64,000 nucleotides of DNA from VRUE01 sp036276735 (GCA_036276735.1 DASUOH010000002.1:51408-115407); one strand, 5' to 3'. Shown: positions 49,207 to 58,134, counted from the first letter of the stretch. Notes: generated by a model not told the origin, from the letters alone. Made by a program: numbers and translations.

Positions 49207-49896
49207 CTATGTCCCTCCGCGGTCGAGCCAGACGACGCCGGCCTGGCGGCGCGGGTCGCCGTCGCGGCGGTGAGAGAAAAAGCGCTCGATTTCGCAACGC
49301 GTGCAGAGGTTGGCGCTCTCTACCGCCTCCACTCCCGCCTCGCGCAGCAGCCGCCGCGCCACCTCGGCCAGGTCGAGCATGCGGCCGCCGGCAATCCCTT
49401 CGCCGAGCGGCGCAAACGCGTCCAGCACCTCGTCGCCGACCTCGTAGCAGCAGGGCCCGATCCCTGGGCCGACCGCGGCGTGAGTCGCCTCAACGGCGGC
49501 CGCCCCCTTGGCGACGATGCCGGCTGCGAGTCCGCGCCAGCCGCAGTGGAGGATCGCGGTGCCGCGCGGGCCCGCGACGGCGACCGGGAGGCAATCGGCG
49601 ACCTTGACCAGCGCAGCAGCGCCCGACTGGGTGACGACGTGGCCGTCGACTTCCAACACCCCATCGCTCCGCTGTTCCTTTGCCTCGTCATGTCGGGCAA
49701 AGGAACAGTCGAATGCCAGCTCGGCGCCGTGGACCTGATGGGAGACCGCTATCCGCTCGACGTCGAGTCCGAGTGCCGCGGCCAGGCGCTCATGGCTCGC
49801 TTTTATGTCGCCGGCCGAGCGGGTCGAGAACGCCGCCCGGGCTCCCGGCAGGCGAGCCTCCAGCCACTCGATCCCGTCCGCTTCGCGCCACTCCAT
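49207..49896 (-). CDS. pgeF: Peptidoglycan editing factor PgeF (YfiH, laccase-domain)
   Basis: Cytoplasmic enzyme of the YfiH family; in E. coli it hydrolyses mis-made UDP-MurNAc-L-Ser. 229 residues. Zinc ligands in SHQVHGAEL, VADCLPVAV and ILHCGWRGLAAGI; GPGIGPCCYEVGDEV follows; C-terminal FFSHRRDGDPRRQAGVVWL. Between VHGAELAF and the ADGH-like strand, residues 63-75 are encoded by a family C palindrome and are extra compared with usual family members. Between cca and yggS. Confidence 0.92.
   Translation of the reverse strand: MEWREADGIEWLEARLPGARAAFSTRSAGDIKASHERLAAALGLDVERIAVSHQVHGAELAFDCSFARHDEAKEQRSDGVLEVDGHVVTQSGAAALVKVADCLPVAVAGPRGTAILHCGWRGLAAGIVAKGAAAVEATHAAVGPGIGPCCYEVGDEVLDAFAPLGEGIAGGRMLDLAEVARRLLREAGVEAVESANLCTRCEIERFFSHRRDGDPRRQAGVVWLDRGGT
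49672..49708. repeat. Palindromic element, family C, copy 2 (inside pgeF)
   Basis: Perfect 13-bp arms (CTGTTCCTTTGCC at 49672-49684 and GGCAAAGGAACAG at 49696-49708) flank an 11-nt loop. It encodes CSFARHDEAKEQ in the pgeF frame, in the same codon phase over CCTTTG as copy 1. Confidence 0.75.
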
Positions 49897-51020
49897 CAGT
49901 CCTCGCCCTCCTCGCCGGCTGCGGCCAGCGCGGCCGCCAGCTCCTCATCGCGGCCGGCGATCTCGCCGTCGAGCTTGCGCCGTAGCGCCGCGGTCAGGCC
50001 GCGGCCGAGCGCCGGGCCCTCCGGCACGCCCGCCGCGATCAGGTCGCCCCCGTCGATCTCCAGCCCCACCGTGTTCCACTCGCTGACGAAGCGGTCCAGC
50101 CACTCGGCGCCCATTGCCCTGGCCAGCACCAGCTCGACCGGGCTGTGGCGACGGGCGACGCGCACCGCGGCCGACGGGCGGTCGGGACGAGCTTGCGCCA
50201 GCTCCTCCTCCCCGCCGGGTCGACCGGCAGCCGCGGCGAGGACAGCCCGGCTGCGAGGGGCGCGGTCGCGCCAAGGCTGCCGGGCCAGCAGCGCGGCGAC
50301 CCTGCGAGCAAGCTCGACTCCTCCGGGCCGCAACTCGATCAGACCCCAGGCGCCGAGCAGCTCAAACCCGATCGGCGCGGTCTCTTCGGCCGCCAGGCGC
50401 AGCAGCTCCGCCTCCCGTCGCTCGACGGAGACGGTCGAGAGGTCCGTCGTGCGCAACAGCGCCTCGGTCTTCGGCTCGAGCACGAAGCCGAACCGAGCCG
50501 CGTAGCGGGCGGCACGCAGCGCTCGGGTCGGATCGTCGACGAAGGAACGCTCGTGCAGGACGCGAAGCTGGCGCAGCTCCAGATCGGCGCGGCCGCTGTG
50601 GGGGTCGATCAGCCGCGGTTCCTCGGTCAAGGGCAGCGCCATCGCGTTAACGCTGAAGTCGCGGCGTCCCAGGTCCTCCTCGATGCTCCCTGCCGGCTCG
50701 ACGTCCGGCAGCGCCCCTGGGCGCTGGTAACTCTCGGTGCGCGCGGTCGCCAGGTCCACCTCGTGCTCGGCCAGTCGTACCTTTGCGGTCGCGAAGCGCT
50801 CGTGCTCGACCACCTCGGCGCCCAGGCCTGACGCGAGCGCTGCCGCATCGCCGACGACGACGAGATCCAGGTCGGCACGGCCCTTGCCGAGGAGCAGGTC
50901 GCGCACAGCGCCCCCCACGACGTACACAGGGGCCTTGCCCCCCACCCCGCGCACCCGGTCCAGCTCGGGATAGGCACGGCGCAGCGCCTCGCCGAGATTC
51001 TCGATCGATACCGCCGCCAT
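49896..51020 (-). CDS. cca: CCA tRNA nucleotidyltransferase / poly(A) polymerase family
   Basis: Class II nucleotidyltransferase of 374 residues. The catalytic head has VYVVGGAVRDLLLG, the metal-binding DLDLVV pair and the RRDFSVNAMAL motif; ATP/CTP selection DDPTRALRAARYAARFGF follows near residue 165, then a helical neck and body. Most likely repairs or adds the 3' CCA end of tRNAs; poly(A) polymerases share these motifs. The C-terminal HD domain of some family members is missing. Between hisF and pgeF. Confidence 0.9.
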   Translation of the reverse strand: MAAVSIENLGEALRRAYPELDRVRGVGGKAPVYVVGGAVRDLLLGKGRADLDLVVVGDAAALASGLGAEVVEHERFATAKVRLAEHEVDLATARTESYQRPGALPDVEPAGSIEEDLGRRDFSVNAMALPLTEEPRLIDPHSGRADLELRQLRVLHERSFVDDPTRALRAARYAARFGFVLEPKTEALLRTTDLSTVSVERREAELLRLAAEETAPIGFELLGAWGLIELRPGGVELARRVAALLARQPWRDRAPRSRAVLAAAAGRPGGEEELAQARPDRPSAAVRVARRHSPVELVLARAMGAEWLDRFVSEWNTVGLEIDGGDLIAAGVPEGPALGRGLTAALRRKLDGEIAGRDEELAAALAAAGEEGED

Positions 51021-51033
51021 CGCTTAGGCGAGC

Positions 51034-51792
51034 CTATGCCCGAACGGGGATGCCGGCACGCGCCAGGTGCCGCTTGGCGTCCCGGACGCGGAACTCGCCG
51101 TAGTGGAAGATCGAGGCGCAGAGGACCGCGTCTGCCCTGCCGTCGTCGATCGCCTCGCTGAGGTGGTCGAGCGTGCCGGCCCCACCGGAGGCGATCACCG
51201 GTACGGAGACCGCTTCGGCGACGGCGCGCGTCAGCCCGATGTCGTAGCCGTCGTTGGTGCCGTCGCGGTCCATGCTGGTCAGCAGCACCTCGCCCGCACC
51301 GCGCTCAGTCGCCTCCCGGGCCCAGGACACCGCGTCGCGGCCCTCGACCTTCTTGCGGCCGCCGTTCGCGTAGACGCCCCAGCCCTCGGCCTCGCGCTTG
51401 GCGTCGATCGCGATCACCACGCACTGAGCGCCGAAGTGGTCGGCCAGCTCGGTCAACAGCTCGGGACGGGCGAGGGCCGAGGAGTTGACCGACACCTTGT
51501 CGGCGCCGGCGTCGAGCACAGCCTGCGCGTCCTCGACCGAGCGGATGCCACCGCCGATAGTGAACGGGATGAAGACGTTGTCGGCCGTGCGGCGCGCCAG
51601 CTCGACGATCGTGTCGCGCTTTTCGTGCGAGGCGGTGATGTCCAGAAAGACCAGCTCGTCGGCGCCCTCGGCGTCGTAGCGCTCTGCCAACTCGACTGGG
51701 TCGCCGGCGTCGCGCAGGCCGACGAAGTTGGTGCCCTTGACGACGCGGCCGGCGTCGACGTCGAGGCAGGGGATGACGCGCTTGAGGGCCAT
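51034..51792 (-). CDS. hisF: Imidazole glycerol phosphate synthase subunit HisF
   Basis: Cyclase subunit, 252 residues, a (beta/alpha)8 barrel. ALKRVIPCLDVDAGRVVKGTNF carries the first catalytic Asp, VVIAIDAKRE the second Asp, IPFTIGGGIRSVEDA and PVIASGGAGTLDHLSEAI the phosphate-binding loops. With HisH-derived ammonia it yields IGP and AICAR. Separated from hisA by palindrome A3, but otherwise continues the his cluster. Confidence 0.97.
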   Translation of the reverse strand: MALKRVIPCLDVDAGRVVKGTNFVGLRDAGDPVELAERYDAEGADELVFLDITASHEKRDTIVELARRTADNVFIPFTIGGGIRSVEDAQAVLDAGADKVSVNSSALARPELLTELADHFGAQCVVIAIDAKREAEGWGVYANGGRKKVEGRDAVSWAREATERGAGEVLLTSMDRDGTNDGYDIGLTRAVAEAVSVPVIASGGAGTLDHLSEAIDDGRADAVLCASIFHYGEFRVRDAKRHLARAGIPVRA

Positions 51793-51814
51793 TCTTAGAG
51801 GCTAGGGGTTGGTG

Positions 51815-51921
51815 GCCATCCCGGTAGGACTTCCACTTAACTTTTTCTGAAGACAGTTTTTGGCTGGCCGCGGGCGGCGGCGCAGAAAAAGTACAAGACG
51901 TTTCAGCCCTACCGGGATGGC
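51815..51921. repeat. Palindromic element, family A, copy 3 (inverted)
   Basis: 107 bp between hisF and hisA, oriented opposite to copies 1 and 2. Outer arms GCCATCCCGGTAGG / CCTACCGGGATGGC; core on the minus strand CTTGTACTTTTTCTG / CAGAAAAAGTTAAG; loop 33 nt with CGCGGCCAGCC. One core C-G pair of copies 1 and 2 is T-A here. The arm supplies the hisA stop codon and last residues. Confidence 0.85.
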
Positions 51922-52646
51922 TCCCCCGCGGCCAAAGCGACGATCCCCTCGGCGACGGTGAATTTGCGCTCGTAGAGGGCTCTTCCCACGATTGCTCCCT
52001 CTATGTTCGGCGCCTGGAGGCGGGACAGGGTCTCTAGGTGCGAAAGCTCGCCGACGCCGCCCGAGGCGATGAGCTGGGCGTCGGTGGCCGATGCGATTTG
52101 TTCGAGCTGGGCGATTGCGGGGCCCTCCATCGTGCCGTCGACCTCGATCGCGGTGCAGAGGAAGCGGGTGACGCCGCGCAAGCCGAGGGCGCGCACGGCC
52201 TCGACGACGCTCTCCTCCCCTGCCTCGGTCCAGCCCTCGAGTGCGACGCGGCCGTCGCGGGCATCGACCGAGACGACGACGCGTTTGCCGTACTGGACGA
52301 GCATCGCGTCGAGGAAGTCGGGATCACGCAGGGCCGCCGTGCCAATCACGACACGTTCGGCGCCGGCGTCGAGGACCGACTCGACCGCGTCGGCATCCCG
52401 CAGGCCGCCGCCGACCTGGATCGGACAGCCGACCCGCGCGATGCTTTCGATCGCGTCGAGGTTGCACGGCTCCCCCGCTTTCGCCCCGTCGAGGTCGACG
52501 ACGTGGAGGAACTCGGCGCCTTCACCGGCCCAGCGCCTCGCCGCGTCGGCCGGGTCGGCGTCGTAGGCGGTCTCCCGCTCATAGTCGCCCTGCAGCAGCC
52601 GGACGGCCTTGCCGCCACGAATGTCGATCGCCGGGTAGAGGATCAC
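51909..52646 (-). CDS. hisA: Phosphoribosylformimino-AICAR isomerase HisA
   Basis: Isomerase of histidine synthesis, same barrel fold as HisF, 245 residues. LYPAIDIRGGKAVRLLQGDY carries the catalytic Asp; VQVGGGLRDADAV-like (IQVGGGLRDADAV) and VIGTAALRDP bind phosphate; VVVSVDARDGRVALEGW the second Asp. In some actinobacteria this enzyme (PriA) also does the TrpF step; I cannot tell from sequence reading. The last codons (EPSR-stop) come from palindrome A3. Confidence 0.95.
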   Translation of the reverse strand: MILYPAIDIRGGKAVRLLQGDYERETAYDADPADAARRWAGEGAEFLHVVDLDGAKAGEPCNLDAIESIARVGCPIQVGGGLRDADAVESVLDAGAERVVIGTAALRDPDFLDAMLVQYGKRVVVSVDARDGRVALEGWTEAGEESVVEAVRALGLRGVTRFLCTAIEVDGTMEGPAIAQLEQIASATDAQLIASGGVGELSHLETLSRLQAPNIEGAIVGRALYERKFTVAEGIVALAAGEPSR

Positions 52647-52652
52647 GGCCAG

Positions 52653-53279
52653 CTAGGCCGGCACGGCGGCGCAGACACCGGCGAAGTTCGAGAGCAGGCG
52701 CAGGCCGGCGGCGCTCGACTTCTCGGGGTGGAACTGGACGCCGTACACGTTGCCGCGCTCCGCCGCGCAGGCGAAGCGCTCTCCGTAGACGGCGGTGCCG
52801 AGCAGGTCCTCGGAGCCGGGCCGAGGCGCGAGCGAGTGGACGAAGTAGAACGGCGTCTCGCTCTCGATCCCCTCGGTCAGCTTCGACTCGCGCTCCCAGC
52901 GGACGGGCGCCCAGCCGATGTGCGGGACCTTCAGGTCCGGTGCGGCCAACTCGCCTACCGGCCCCGGCAGCAACCCGAGCCCGGTCGCGCCGCCGAGCTC
53001 CTCGGAGGAGTCGAAGAGCAGCTGCAGGCCGAGGCAGATGCCGAGCACCGGCACACCGGCGTCGACCCGGTCGGCGATCAGCTCGTCGAGCTCCAGCTCG
53101 CGCACCCGCTCCATCGCCCTCGGGAAGGCGCCGACGCCGGGGAGGATCACTCCGTCGGCGTCGCGGACCGCTCCTGCATCGTTGGTGATCGTCGCCGCGG
53201 CGCCGACGTGCTCGAGCGCCTTCTCGACCGAGCGCAGATTGCCCATGCCGTAGTCGAGGATTGCTATCCGCGCGCTCAT
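52653..53279 (-). CDS. hisH: Imidazole glycerol phosphate synthase subunit HisH
   Basis: Class I glutaminase partner of HisF, 208 residues. IAILDYGMGNLRSVEKAL, the nucleophile Cys82 in GICLGLQLLF, and the His-Glu pair in VQFHPEKS. Start ATG 53279 overlaps the hisB stop (ATGA). hisH-hisA are 6 bp apart. Confidence 0.97.
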   Translation of the reverse strand: MSARIAILDYGMGNLRSVEKALEHVGAAATITNDAGAVRDADGVILPGVGAFPRAMERVRELELDELIADRVDAGVPVLGICLGLQLLFDSSEELGGATGLGLLPGPVGELAAPDLKVPHIGWAPVRWERESKLTEGIESETPFYFVHSLAPRPGSEDLLGTAVYGERFACAAERGNVYGVQFHPEKSSAAGLRLLSNFAGVCAAVPA

Positions 53280-53866
53280 TGGTTCAGCGTACCCTTGGTC
53301 GACGGCACGCCGCTCTCCTCCGGGTCGATCGAGACCGCGGCGCGCAGGGCGCGGGCGAAGGCCTTGAAGCAGGCCTCGATCATGTGGTGCGCGTTGGCGC
53401 CGTAGCGAACCGAGACATGCAGGGTGAGCTTGGCGTTGTTCGCCACGGCGCGAAAGAGCTCCTCGGCGAGCTCGGTGTCGAAGCCGGCGATCGAGGTGAC
53501 GGGCAGGTCGGCCTGGAAGACGCAGAGGGGCCGGCCGGAGACGTCGATCGCGCACTCGGCGAGCGACTCGTCCATCGGCACGACGGCCGACCCGTAGCGG
53601 CGGATCCCGGCGCGGTCGCCGAGTGCCTCGTCAAGCGCCTGGCCGAGCACGATCCCGACGTCCTCGACCGTGTGGTGCGCGCCGGTCTGGAGGTCGCCGC
53701 TCGCCTCGACCTGCAGGCCGAGCCGGCCGTGGCGGGCGAGCAGGTCGAGCATGTGGTCGAGGAAGCCGACGCCGGTGTTGGCGCTGCTCTCGCCACCGTC
53801 GAGGTCCAGCGAGAGGCGGATCTGCGTCTCGGCGGTGCTGCGCTCCCTTGCTGCGGTCCTGGTCAT
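53276..53866 (-). CDS. hisB: Imidazoleglycerol-phosphate dehydratase HisB
   Basis: Monofunctional IGPD of 196 residues that removes water from IGP. Two Mn-binding half-sites are visible: HHTVEDVGIVLGQAL, and HHMIEACFKAFARAL; FLDHMLDLLARHG is the third His block. No phosphatase domain, as usual outside enterobacteria. Between hisD (1 bp upstream) and hisH. Confidence 0.97.
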   Translation of the reverse strand: MTRTAARERSTAETQIRLSLDLDGGESSANTGVGFLDHMLDLLARHGRLGLQVEASGDLQTGAHHTVEDVGIVLGQALDEALGDRAGIRRYGSAVVPMDESLAECAIDVSGRPLCVFQADLPVTSIAGFDTELAEELFRAVANNAKLTLHVSVRYGANAHHMIEACFKAFARALRAAVSIDPEESGVPSTKGTLNQ

Positions 53867-53867
53867 C

Positions 53868-55142
53868 TCATGCGCCTTCCTCGGTTCGGATCATTGCCGA
53901 CTCGCCGTGGACCGGGAATCCCTCGGCACGGGCGAGGACGTCGACGTGCGGGGCAAGCTTCGCCGCGGCGTCGGCGGAGACCTGCACCGTTGAGATCTTG
54001 CGACGGAACACCGCAGGGCCGAGCGGTCCGGAGAAACGGCCAGCACCGCCGGTCGGCAGCACGTGGTTGGAGCCGGCGACGTAGTCGCCGAACGCGGTCG
54101 CACCGTGCGGCCCGGCGAAGACACAGCCGGCGGTGGTCACGCGTTGGGCGAGCGCCTCAGCCGCGCCAACCATCAGCTGCAGGTGCTCGGGCGCAAAGGC
54201 GTTGGCGAGCTCCACGGCGGCCTCGAGATCGGGGACGGCGGCGAGCGCCAGGGGCAACTCGTCGACGTCGGCCGAGCCGGCAGCTCGCTCGCAGGCCGCT
54301 GCCAGGCGATCGAGCAGGGATCCGTCGGTAGCCGCCGCGAGCAGGGCCCCCCCTCCCCCGTGCTCGGCTTGCGCGCAGAGGTCGAGGGCGGCCCACTCGA
54401 GGTTCGTGCGGTCGTCGGCGACGAGCATCAGCTCCGAGGGACCGGCCAGGGAATCGATTCCGACGGCGCCGTACACAGCCCGCTTTGCCTCCCGGACCCA
54501 GGCGTTGCCCGGCCCGGCGATCACGTCCACCGCAGCGACGCTCTCGGTGCCGTGGGCCAGGGCGAAGATCGCCTGGGCGCCGCCCATCGCGTAGATCTCG
54601 TCGACTTCGCAAAGGGATGCCGCGGCGAGAACGAGCGGTTGGAGGCCGCCATCCGGCCCTGGGGGCGTGGCGAGCGCGACCCGCTCGACCCCGGCGACCT
54701 TGGCCGGCACGGCGCACATGACGACGCTCGACGGGTAGGCGGCGCGGCCCCCCGGCGCGTAGATGCCGGCCGAGCCGACCGCGACCTCCCGAACGGCGAT
54801 CCGCTGGCCCTGCGGCAGCTGCAGCTCGCGGGCGCCTTCGGAGACCTGTGCCTCGGCGACGGTGCGGACGTTCGCGGCGGCGAGCTCGAGTGCCTCGCGC
54901 AGCCCTCCGTCGAGATCCGCCAAGGCGCGCTCCGCCAGCTCGCGCTCGACCCGCAGCGAGGTCAGCGGCGCCTCGGTGGCGTCGAAGCGCGCAGTCAGCC
55001 GCAGCACAGCCTCGTCGCCCCCCTCGCGCACTTCGCGTTCGATCGGCGCCACGTCGACCGGCGGGCTCGCTTCCACCGTCCAATCGCGCACCGCCGCGGC
55101 GGTCAGCGCCGCGCCTTCCCACTCGAAGCGGCGCGGCCTCAT
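53868..55142 (-). CDS. hisD: Histidinol dehydrogenase HisD
   Basis: Zinc/NAD enzyme doing the last two oxidations to histidine. 424 residues. GSAGIYAPGGRAAYPSSVVM, AGPGNAWVREAKRAVYG, IDSLAGPSELMLVADD, DLCAQAEHGGGG (zinc Gln/His), FAPEHLQLM (catalytic Glu-His) and GATAFGDYVAGSNHVLPT. Start ATG 55142 overlaps the hisG stop; an open frame upstream is shadow. Normal length. Confidence 0.97.
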   Translation of the reverse strand: MRPRRFEWEGAALTAAAVRDWTVEASPPVDVAPIEREVREGGDEAVLRLTARFDATEAPLTSLRVERELAERALADLDGGLREALELAAANVRTVAEAQVSEGARELQLPQGQRIAVREVAVGSAGIYAPGGRAAYPSSVVMCAVPAKVAGVERVALATPPGPDGGLQPLVLAAASLCEVDEIYAMGGAQAIFALAHGTESVAAVDVIAGPGNAWVREAKRAVYGAVGIDSLAGPSELMLVADDRTNLEWAALDLCAQAEHGGGGALLAAATDGSLLDRLAAACERAAGSADVDELPLALAAVPDLEAAVELANAFAPEHLQLMVGAAEALAQRVTTAGCVFAGPHGATAFGDYVAGSNHVLPTGGAGRFSGPLGPAVFRRKISTVQVSADAAAKLAPHVDVLARAEGFPVHGESAMIRTEEGA

Positions 55143-55798
55143 CTCGCCGTCGCCTCCCGCAGCTTCTCCATCAGAGCGTCGATCTCGACCGCGCGCAGCT
55201 TGTGAGCGACCCGGTTGGCGACGAAGCGGGCGCTGCACTCGACGATCTCCTCGCGCACCTCGAGGTCGTTCTCCTCCAGGGTGCGGCCGGTGGCGACGAG
55301 GTCGACGATCCCGTCGGCCAGCCCGACAAGGGGCGCCAGCTCGATCGAGCCCTTCACCTCGATCACCTCGACCTGCCGGCCGGTCGCCTCGAAGTGGCGC
55401 TCCGCCACGCGCGGGTACTTGGTCGCAATCCGCATCATGCCCAGCCGCCGCTGCGATTCGCCCAGCTTGGCGTCGTCCTTGCGACCGGCCAGCACCATGC
55501 GGCAGCGGCCGTAGCCGAGGTCGAGCAGCTCGTAGACGACCCGGTCGGATTGCTCGAGCAGGACGTCCTTGCCGGTGATGCCGACGTCGGCGGCGCCCGC
55601 CTCGACGTAGGTCGGCACGTCGGAGGGCCGCATCGTCACCAGGGTGATCCGCTCGCCGGGGAAGATCAGGGCGCGCGACTCGCCCCGCACCGCGGAGGTG
55701 TTGATGCCGACGCGGTCGAGCGCGTCGAGGGTTTCGCCGAGCAGGGCGCCGCGCGGAACCGCCACCTTCAGTGGGCCGTGGGCCACTGCGACGCTCAC
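55139..55798 (-). CDS. hisG: ATP phosphoribosyltransferase, short form HisG
   Basis: First committed step of histidine synthesis. 219 residues: the short catalytic form, without the C-terminal regulatory domain. VAVPRGALLGETLDALDRVG, MRPSDVPTYVEAGAADVGITG, the PRPP-binding DLVATGRTL and VKGSIELAPLVGLAD. Short HisG needs HisZ for activity and feedback control, and hisZ lies directly upstream, overlapping by 4 bp. Confidence 0.96.
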   Translation of the reverse strand: MSVAVAHGPLKVAVPRGALLGETLDALDRVGINTSAVRGESRALIFPGERITLVTMRPSDVPTYVEAGAADVGITGKDVLLEQSDRVVYELLDLGYGRCRMVLAGRKDDAKLGESQRRLGMMRIATKYPRVAERHFEATGRQVEVIEVKGSIELAPLVGLADGIVDLVATGRTLEENDLEVREEIVECSARFVANRVAHKLRAVEIDALMEKLREATAR

Positions 55799-56790
55799 TG
55801 CTCCCCCCTCCGCGACTCCTCCTCGAGCTGGGCGAGGTGGACGCGCTCAAGGTAGAGCGCGAAACCCGCCGCCGGCAGGTCGACGCCAAAGCGGCGCAAC
55901 AAGCCGTCGTAGCGGCCACCGCCCCCCAGCACATGACCGACCGCGGGGTCATAGACCTCGAGGATGGCGCCGCTGTAGTAGCCGAGGTCGCGCAGGAGGC
56001 CAAGGTCGATCTGGACCCGATCCGCGACGCCGCGATCTTCCAGCGCCTCGTAGGTAACGCCGATCCGGGCCGTCGCCCGCTCGACCGCGTCACCCCCCAG
56101 CCCGCGAGCCCGCTCGAGCACCTCGCGACCGCCGCGCAGCTGCGAGAGCGCCAGGCAGGTCGCCGCCTGCCCGTCGTCGATGCCGTCCACGTCGCTCAAC
56201 GCCTCCTCCAGCCCGACCAGGTCGTGTGCCGCGAGGCGCTGCAGAACGCGTTCGCGTGTCTCCTCGTCCTCGACGCCCAGCTCTGAGATCAGCTGACGGT
56301 AGAGGTCGGCGTCGCCGAGCCCGATCACGGCGCGGTCGAGGCCAGCCGCGTCAAGCGCCGCCGCCAGCACCTCGACCACCTCGACCGTGCCCTGGGGGGC
56401 CGGGGCACCGATCAGCTCGATTCCGGCCTGACCGAACTCGCGCATCTGGCCGCGCTGCGGCCTCACTGCCCGCCAGGCATTGGCCATGTAGCAGAGGCGC
56501 AGCGGCGGCTCGGCGTCCGCGTAGCGGCTGCCGGCCAGACGGGCGATCGGCACCGTCATGTCGGTGCGCAGCGCCAGCAGGTCGCCGCGCTCGTCGAAGA
56601 AGCGGTAGGCGGTTGCCGCGGCGCGCCGATCTCCTCGAGCCAACACCTCGTCGTACTCGATCGCCGGCGTCGCCACCTGACCGTAGCCGCGCGCCTCGAA
56701 AACCTCGAGCAGGGCAAGCTCGAGCTTGCGCAGCTCGCGCATCTCGTCGGGCAGGATGTCCCGAGTGCCGGGTGGGATCGGATGTATCAC
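55795..56790 (-). CDS. hisZ: ATP phosphoribosyltransferase regulatory subunit HisZ
   Basis: Histidyl-tRNA-synthetase paralog that completes short HisG, 331 residues. Class II synthetase-like motif 1 region PPGTRDILPDEMRELRKLE, motif 2 LALRTDMTVPIARLAGSRY and LCYMANAWRAVRPQRGQMRE, and a late VLGGGGRYDGLL motif 3. It lacks the anticodon-binding domain of true HisRS. It is the first gene of hisZGDBHAF. Confidence 0.93.
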   Translation of the reverse strand: MIHPIPPGTRDILPDEMRELRKLELALLEVFEARGYGQVATPAIEYDEVLARGDRRAAATAYRFFDERGDLLALRTDMTVPIARLAGSRYADAEPPLRLCYMANAWRAVRPQRGQMREFGQAGIELIGAPAPQGTVEVVEVLAAALDAAGLDRAVIGLGDADLYRQLISELGVEDEETRERVLQRLAAHDLVGLEEALSDVDGIDDGQAATCLALSQLRGGREVLERARGLGGDAVERATARIGVTYEALEDRGVADRVQIDLGLLRDLGYYSGAILEVYDPAVGHVLGGGGRYDGLLRRFGVDLPAAGFALYLERVHLAQLEEESRRGEQ

Positions 56791-56826
56791 CCGGAAGACC
56801 TTACGAGAGAAGGGCCTGCCGTCCCG

Positions 56827-58125
56827 CTAAGCGGGAACCTCTGAGGAGACGCGTTCAATGCGCGCGCCGAGCCCACGCAGGCGCTCGTCGATCGCCTCGT
56901 ATCCGCGGTCAATCTGGCGGATGTTGCCGATCTCCGAGACACCGTCGGCGGCGAGGGCTGCGATGAGCATCGCCATGCCGGCGCGTATGTCGGGGCTCTC
57001 GACGCGTTCGCCGTGAAGCCGGCTCGGACCGCTGACGATCGCCCTGTGGGGATCGCAGAGCGTGATCCGAGCGCCCATCGCGACCAGCTTGTCGACGAAG
57101 AAGAGGCGGTTCTCGAACATCTTCTCGAAGATCAGGATCTCTCCGTCGGCCTGGGTTGCCAGGGCCAGCGCGATCGAGGTCAGGTCGGCCGGGAAGGCGG
57201 GCCATGGGCCGTCCTCGATCTTCGGGATTGCGTCGCCGAGGTCGGACTTGACCCGCAGCCGCTGCTCGGGCGGCACGAGGAGATCGTTGCCTTCGATCTC
57301 CGATTCCAGGCCGAGGCGCCGGAACTGGCGGCGGACCATCGTCAGATCGGTGGCGTCGACGTCGCGGATTCGCAGGGCGCCTCCCGTCGCTGCGGCGACT
57401 GCCATGAAGCTGCCGACCTCGATGTGGTCGGGCGAGATCGTGTGCTCGGTGCCGCCGAGCCGATCTCGACCGTGAACCGTCATCACGTTCGAGCCGATCC
57501 CCTCTACCTCGGCACCCATCTTGCTCAGCAGCCTGGCCAGGTCCTGGACGTGCGGCTCACAGGCGGCGTTGCCGATCGTCGTCGGCCCCGGAGTCAGTGC
57601 CGCGGCCATCAAGGCGTTCTCGGTGCCCATCACAGAGGGCTCGTCCATGAAGATCTGGCAGGCGCGGAGGCCTCCGACGGGGGCGGCCAGCTCGATCCAC
57701 CGGTCGCCCGAGACGCGCGCGCCCAGGTCCGCGAAAGCGTCGAGATGCGCATCGAGGCGGCGGCGACCGATGAAGTCGCCGCCGGGCGGCGGCATCCTCG
57801 CCTCGCCGAAGCGCGCGAGCAGCGGGCCCGCCAGCAGGAAGGAGGCGCGGATCTTTTCCGAGAGCTCCTCGTCGACGCTCACATCGGTGACGCCGGCGGC
57901 ACGGAGGCGCACGCTGTTGTCGCCCACCCAGGCGACGGCAACCCCCAGCCGCTCGAGCAGGGCGATCTGCGCTTCGGTGTCGCGGATCCGCGGCACCCGG
58001 TGCAGCAGCAGCTCCTCCTCGGTCAGCAGGCAGGCGGCAAGAATCGGCAGCGCCGCGTTCTTGTTGCCCGCAGCTAGGACCTCTCCGGAGAGGGGCACGC
58101 CACCCTCGATTACGAATTTCTCCAT
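56827..58125 (-). CDS. murA: UDP-N-acetylglucosamine 1-carboxyvinyltransferase MurA (Asp117 form)
   Basis: First committed step of peptidoglycan synthesis: adds enolpyruvate from PEP to UDP-GlcNAc. 432 residues, standard. AAGNKNAALPILAACLL (Lys-Asn PEP site), and FEKMFENRLFFVDKLVAMGA and IRAGMAMLIAAL in the second lobe. The catalytic loop reads MPPPGGDFIGRRRLDAH: position 117 is Asp where E. coli has Cys115 in GGCTIGARPVDLH. Cys is the residue alkylated by fosfomycin; Asp at this place, as in M. tuberculosis, gives natural resistance (established). A bidirectional TAGGGTA promoter is shared with the upstream hydrolase. Confidence 0.96.
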   Translation of the reverse strand: MEKFVIEGGVPLSGEVLAAGNKNAALPILAACLLTEEELLLHRVPRIRDTEAQIALLERLGVAVAWVGDNSVRLRAAGVTDVSVDEELSEKIRASFLLAGPLLARFGEARMPPPGGDFIGRRRLDAHLDAFADLGARVSGDRWIELAAPVGGLRACQIFMDEPSVMGTENALMAAALTPGPTTIGNAACEPHVQDLARLLSKMGAEVEGIGSNVMTVHGRDRLGGTEHTISPDHIEVGSFMAVAAATGGALRIRDVDATDLTMVRRQFRRLGLESEIEGNDLLVPPEQRLRVKSDLGDAIPKIEDGPWPAFPADLTSIALALATQADGEILIFEKMFENRLFFVDKLVAMGARITLCDPHRAIVSGPSRLHGERVESPDIRAGMAMLIAALAADGVSEIGNIRQIDRGYEAIDERLRGLGARIERVSSEVPA

Positions 58126-58134
58126 CAGGGTGGC

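Noticed and set aside
53868..56093. HisD frame extending to 741 codons
   Set aside because: The part before 55142 is antisense-like shadow of hisG and hisZ; HisD family length ends at the ATG that overlaps the hisG stop.
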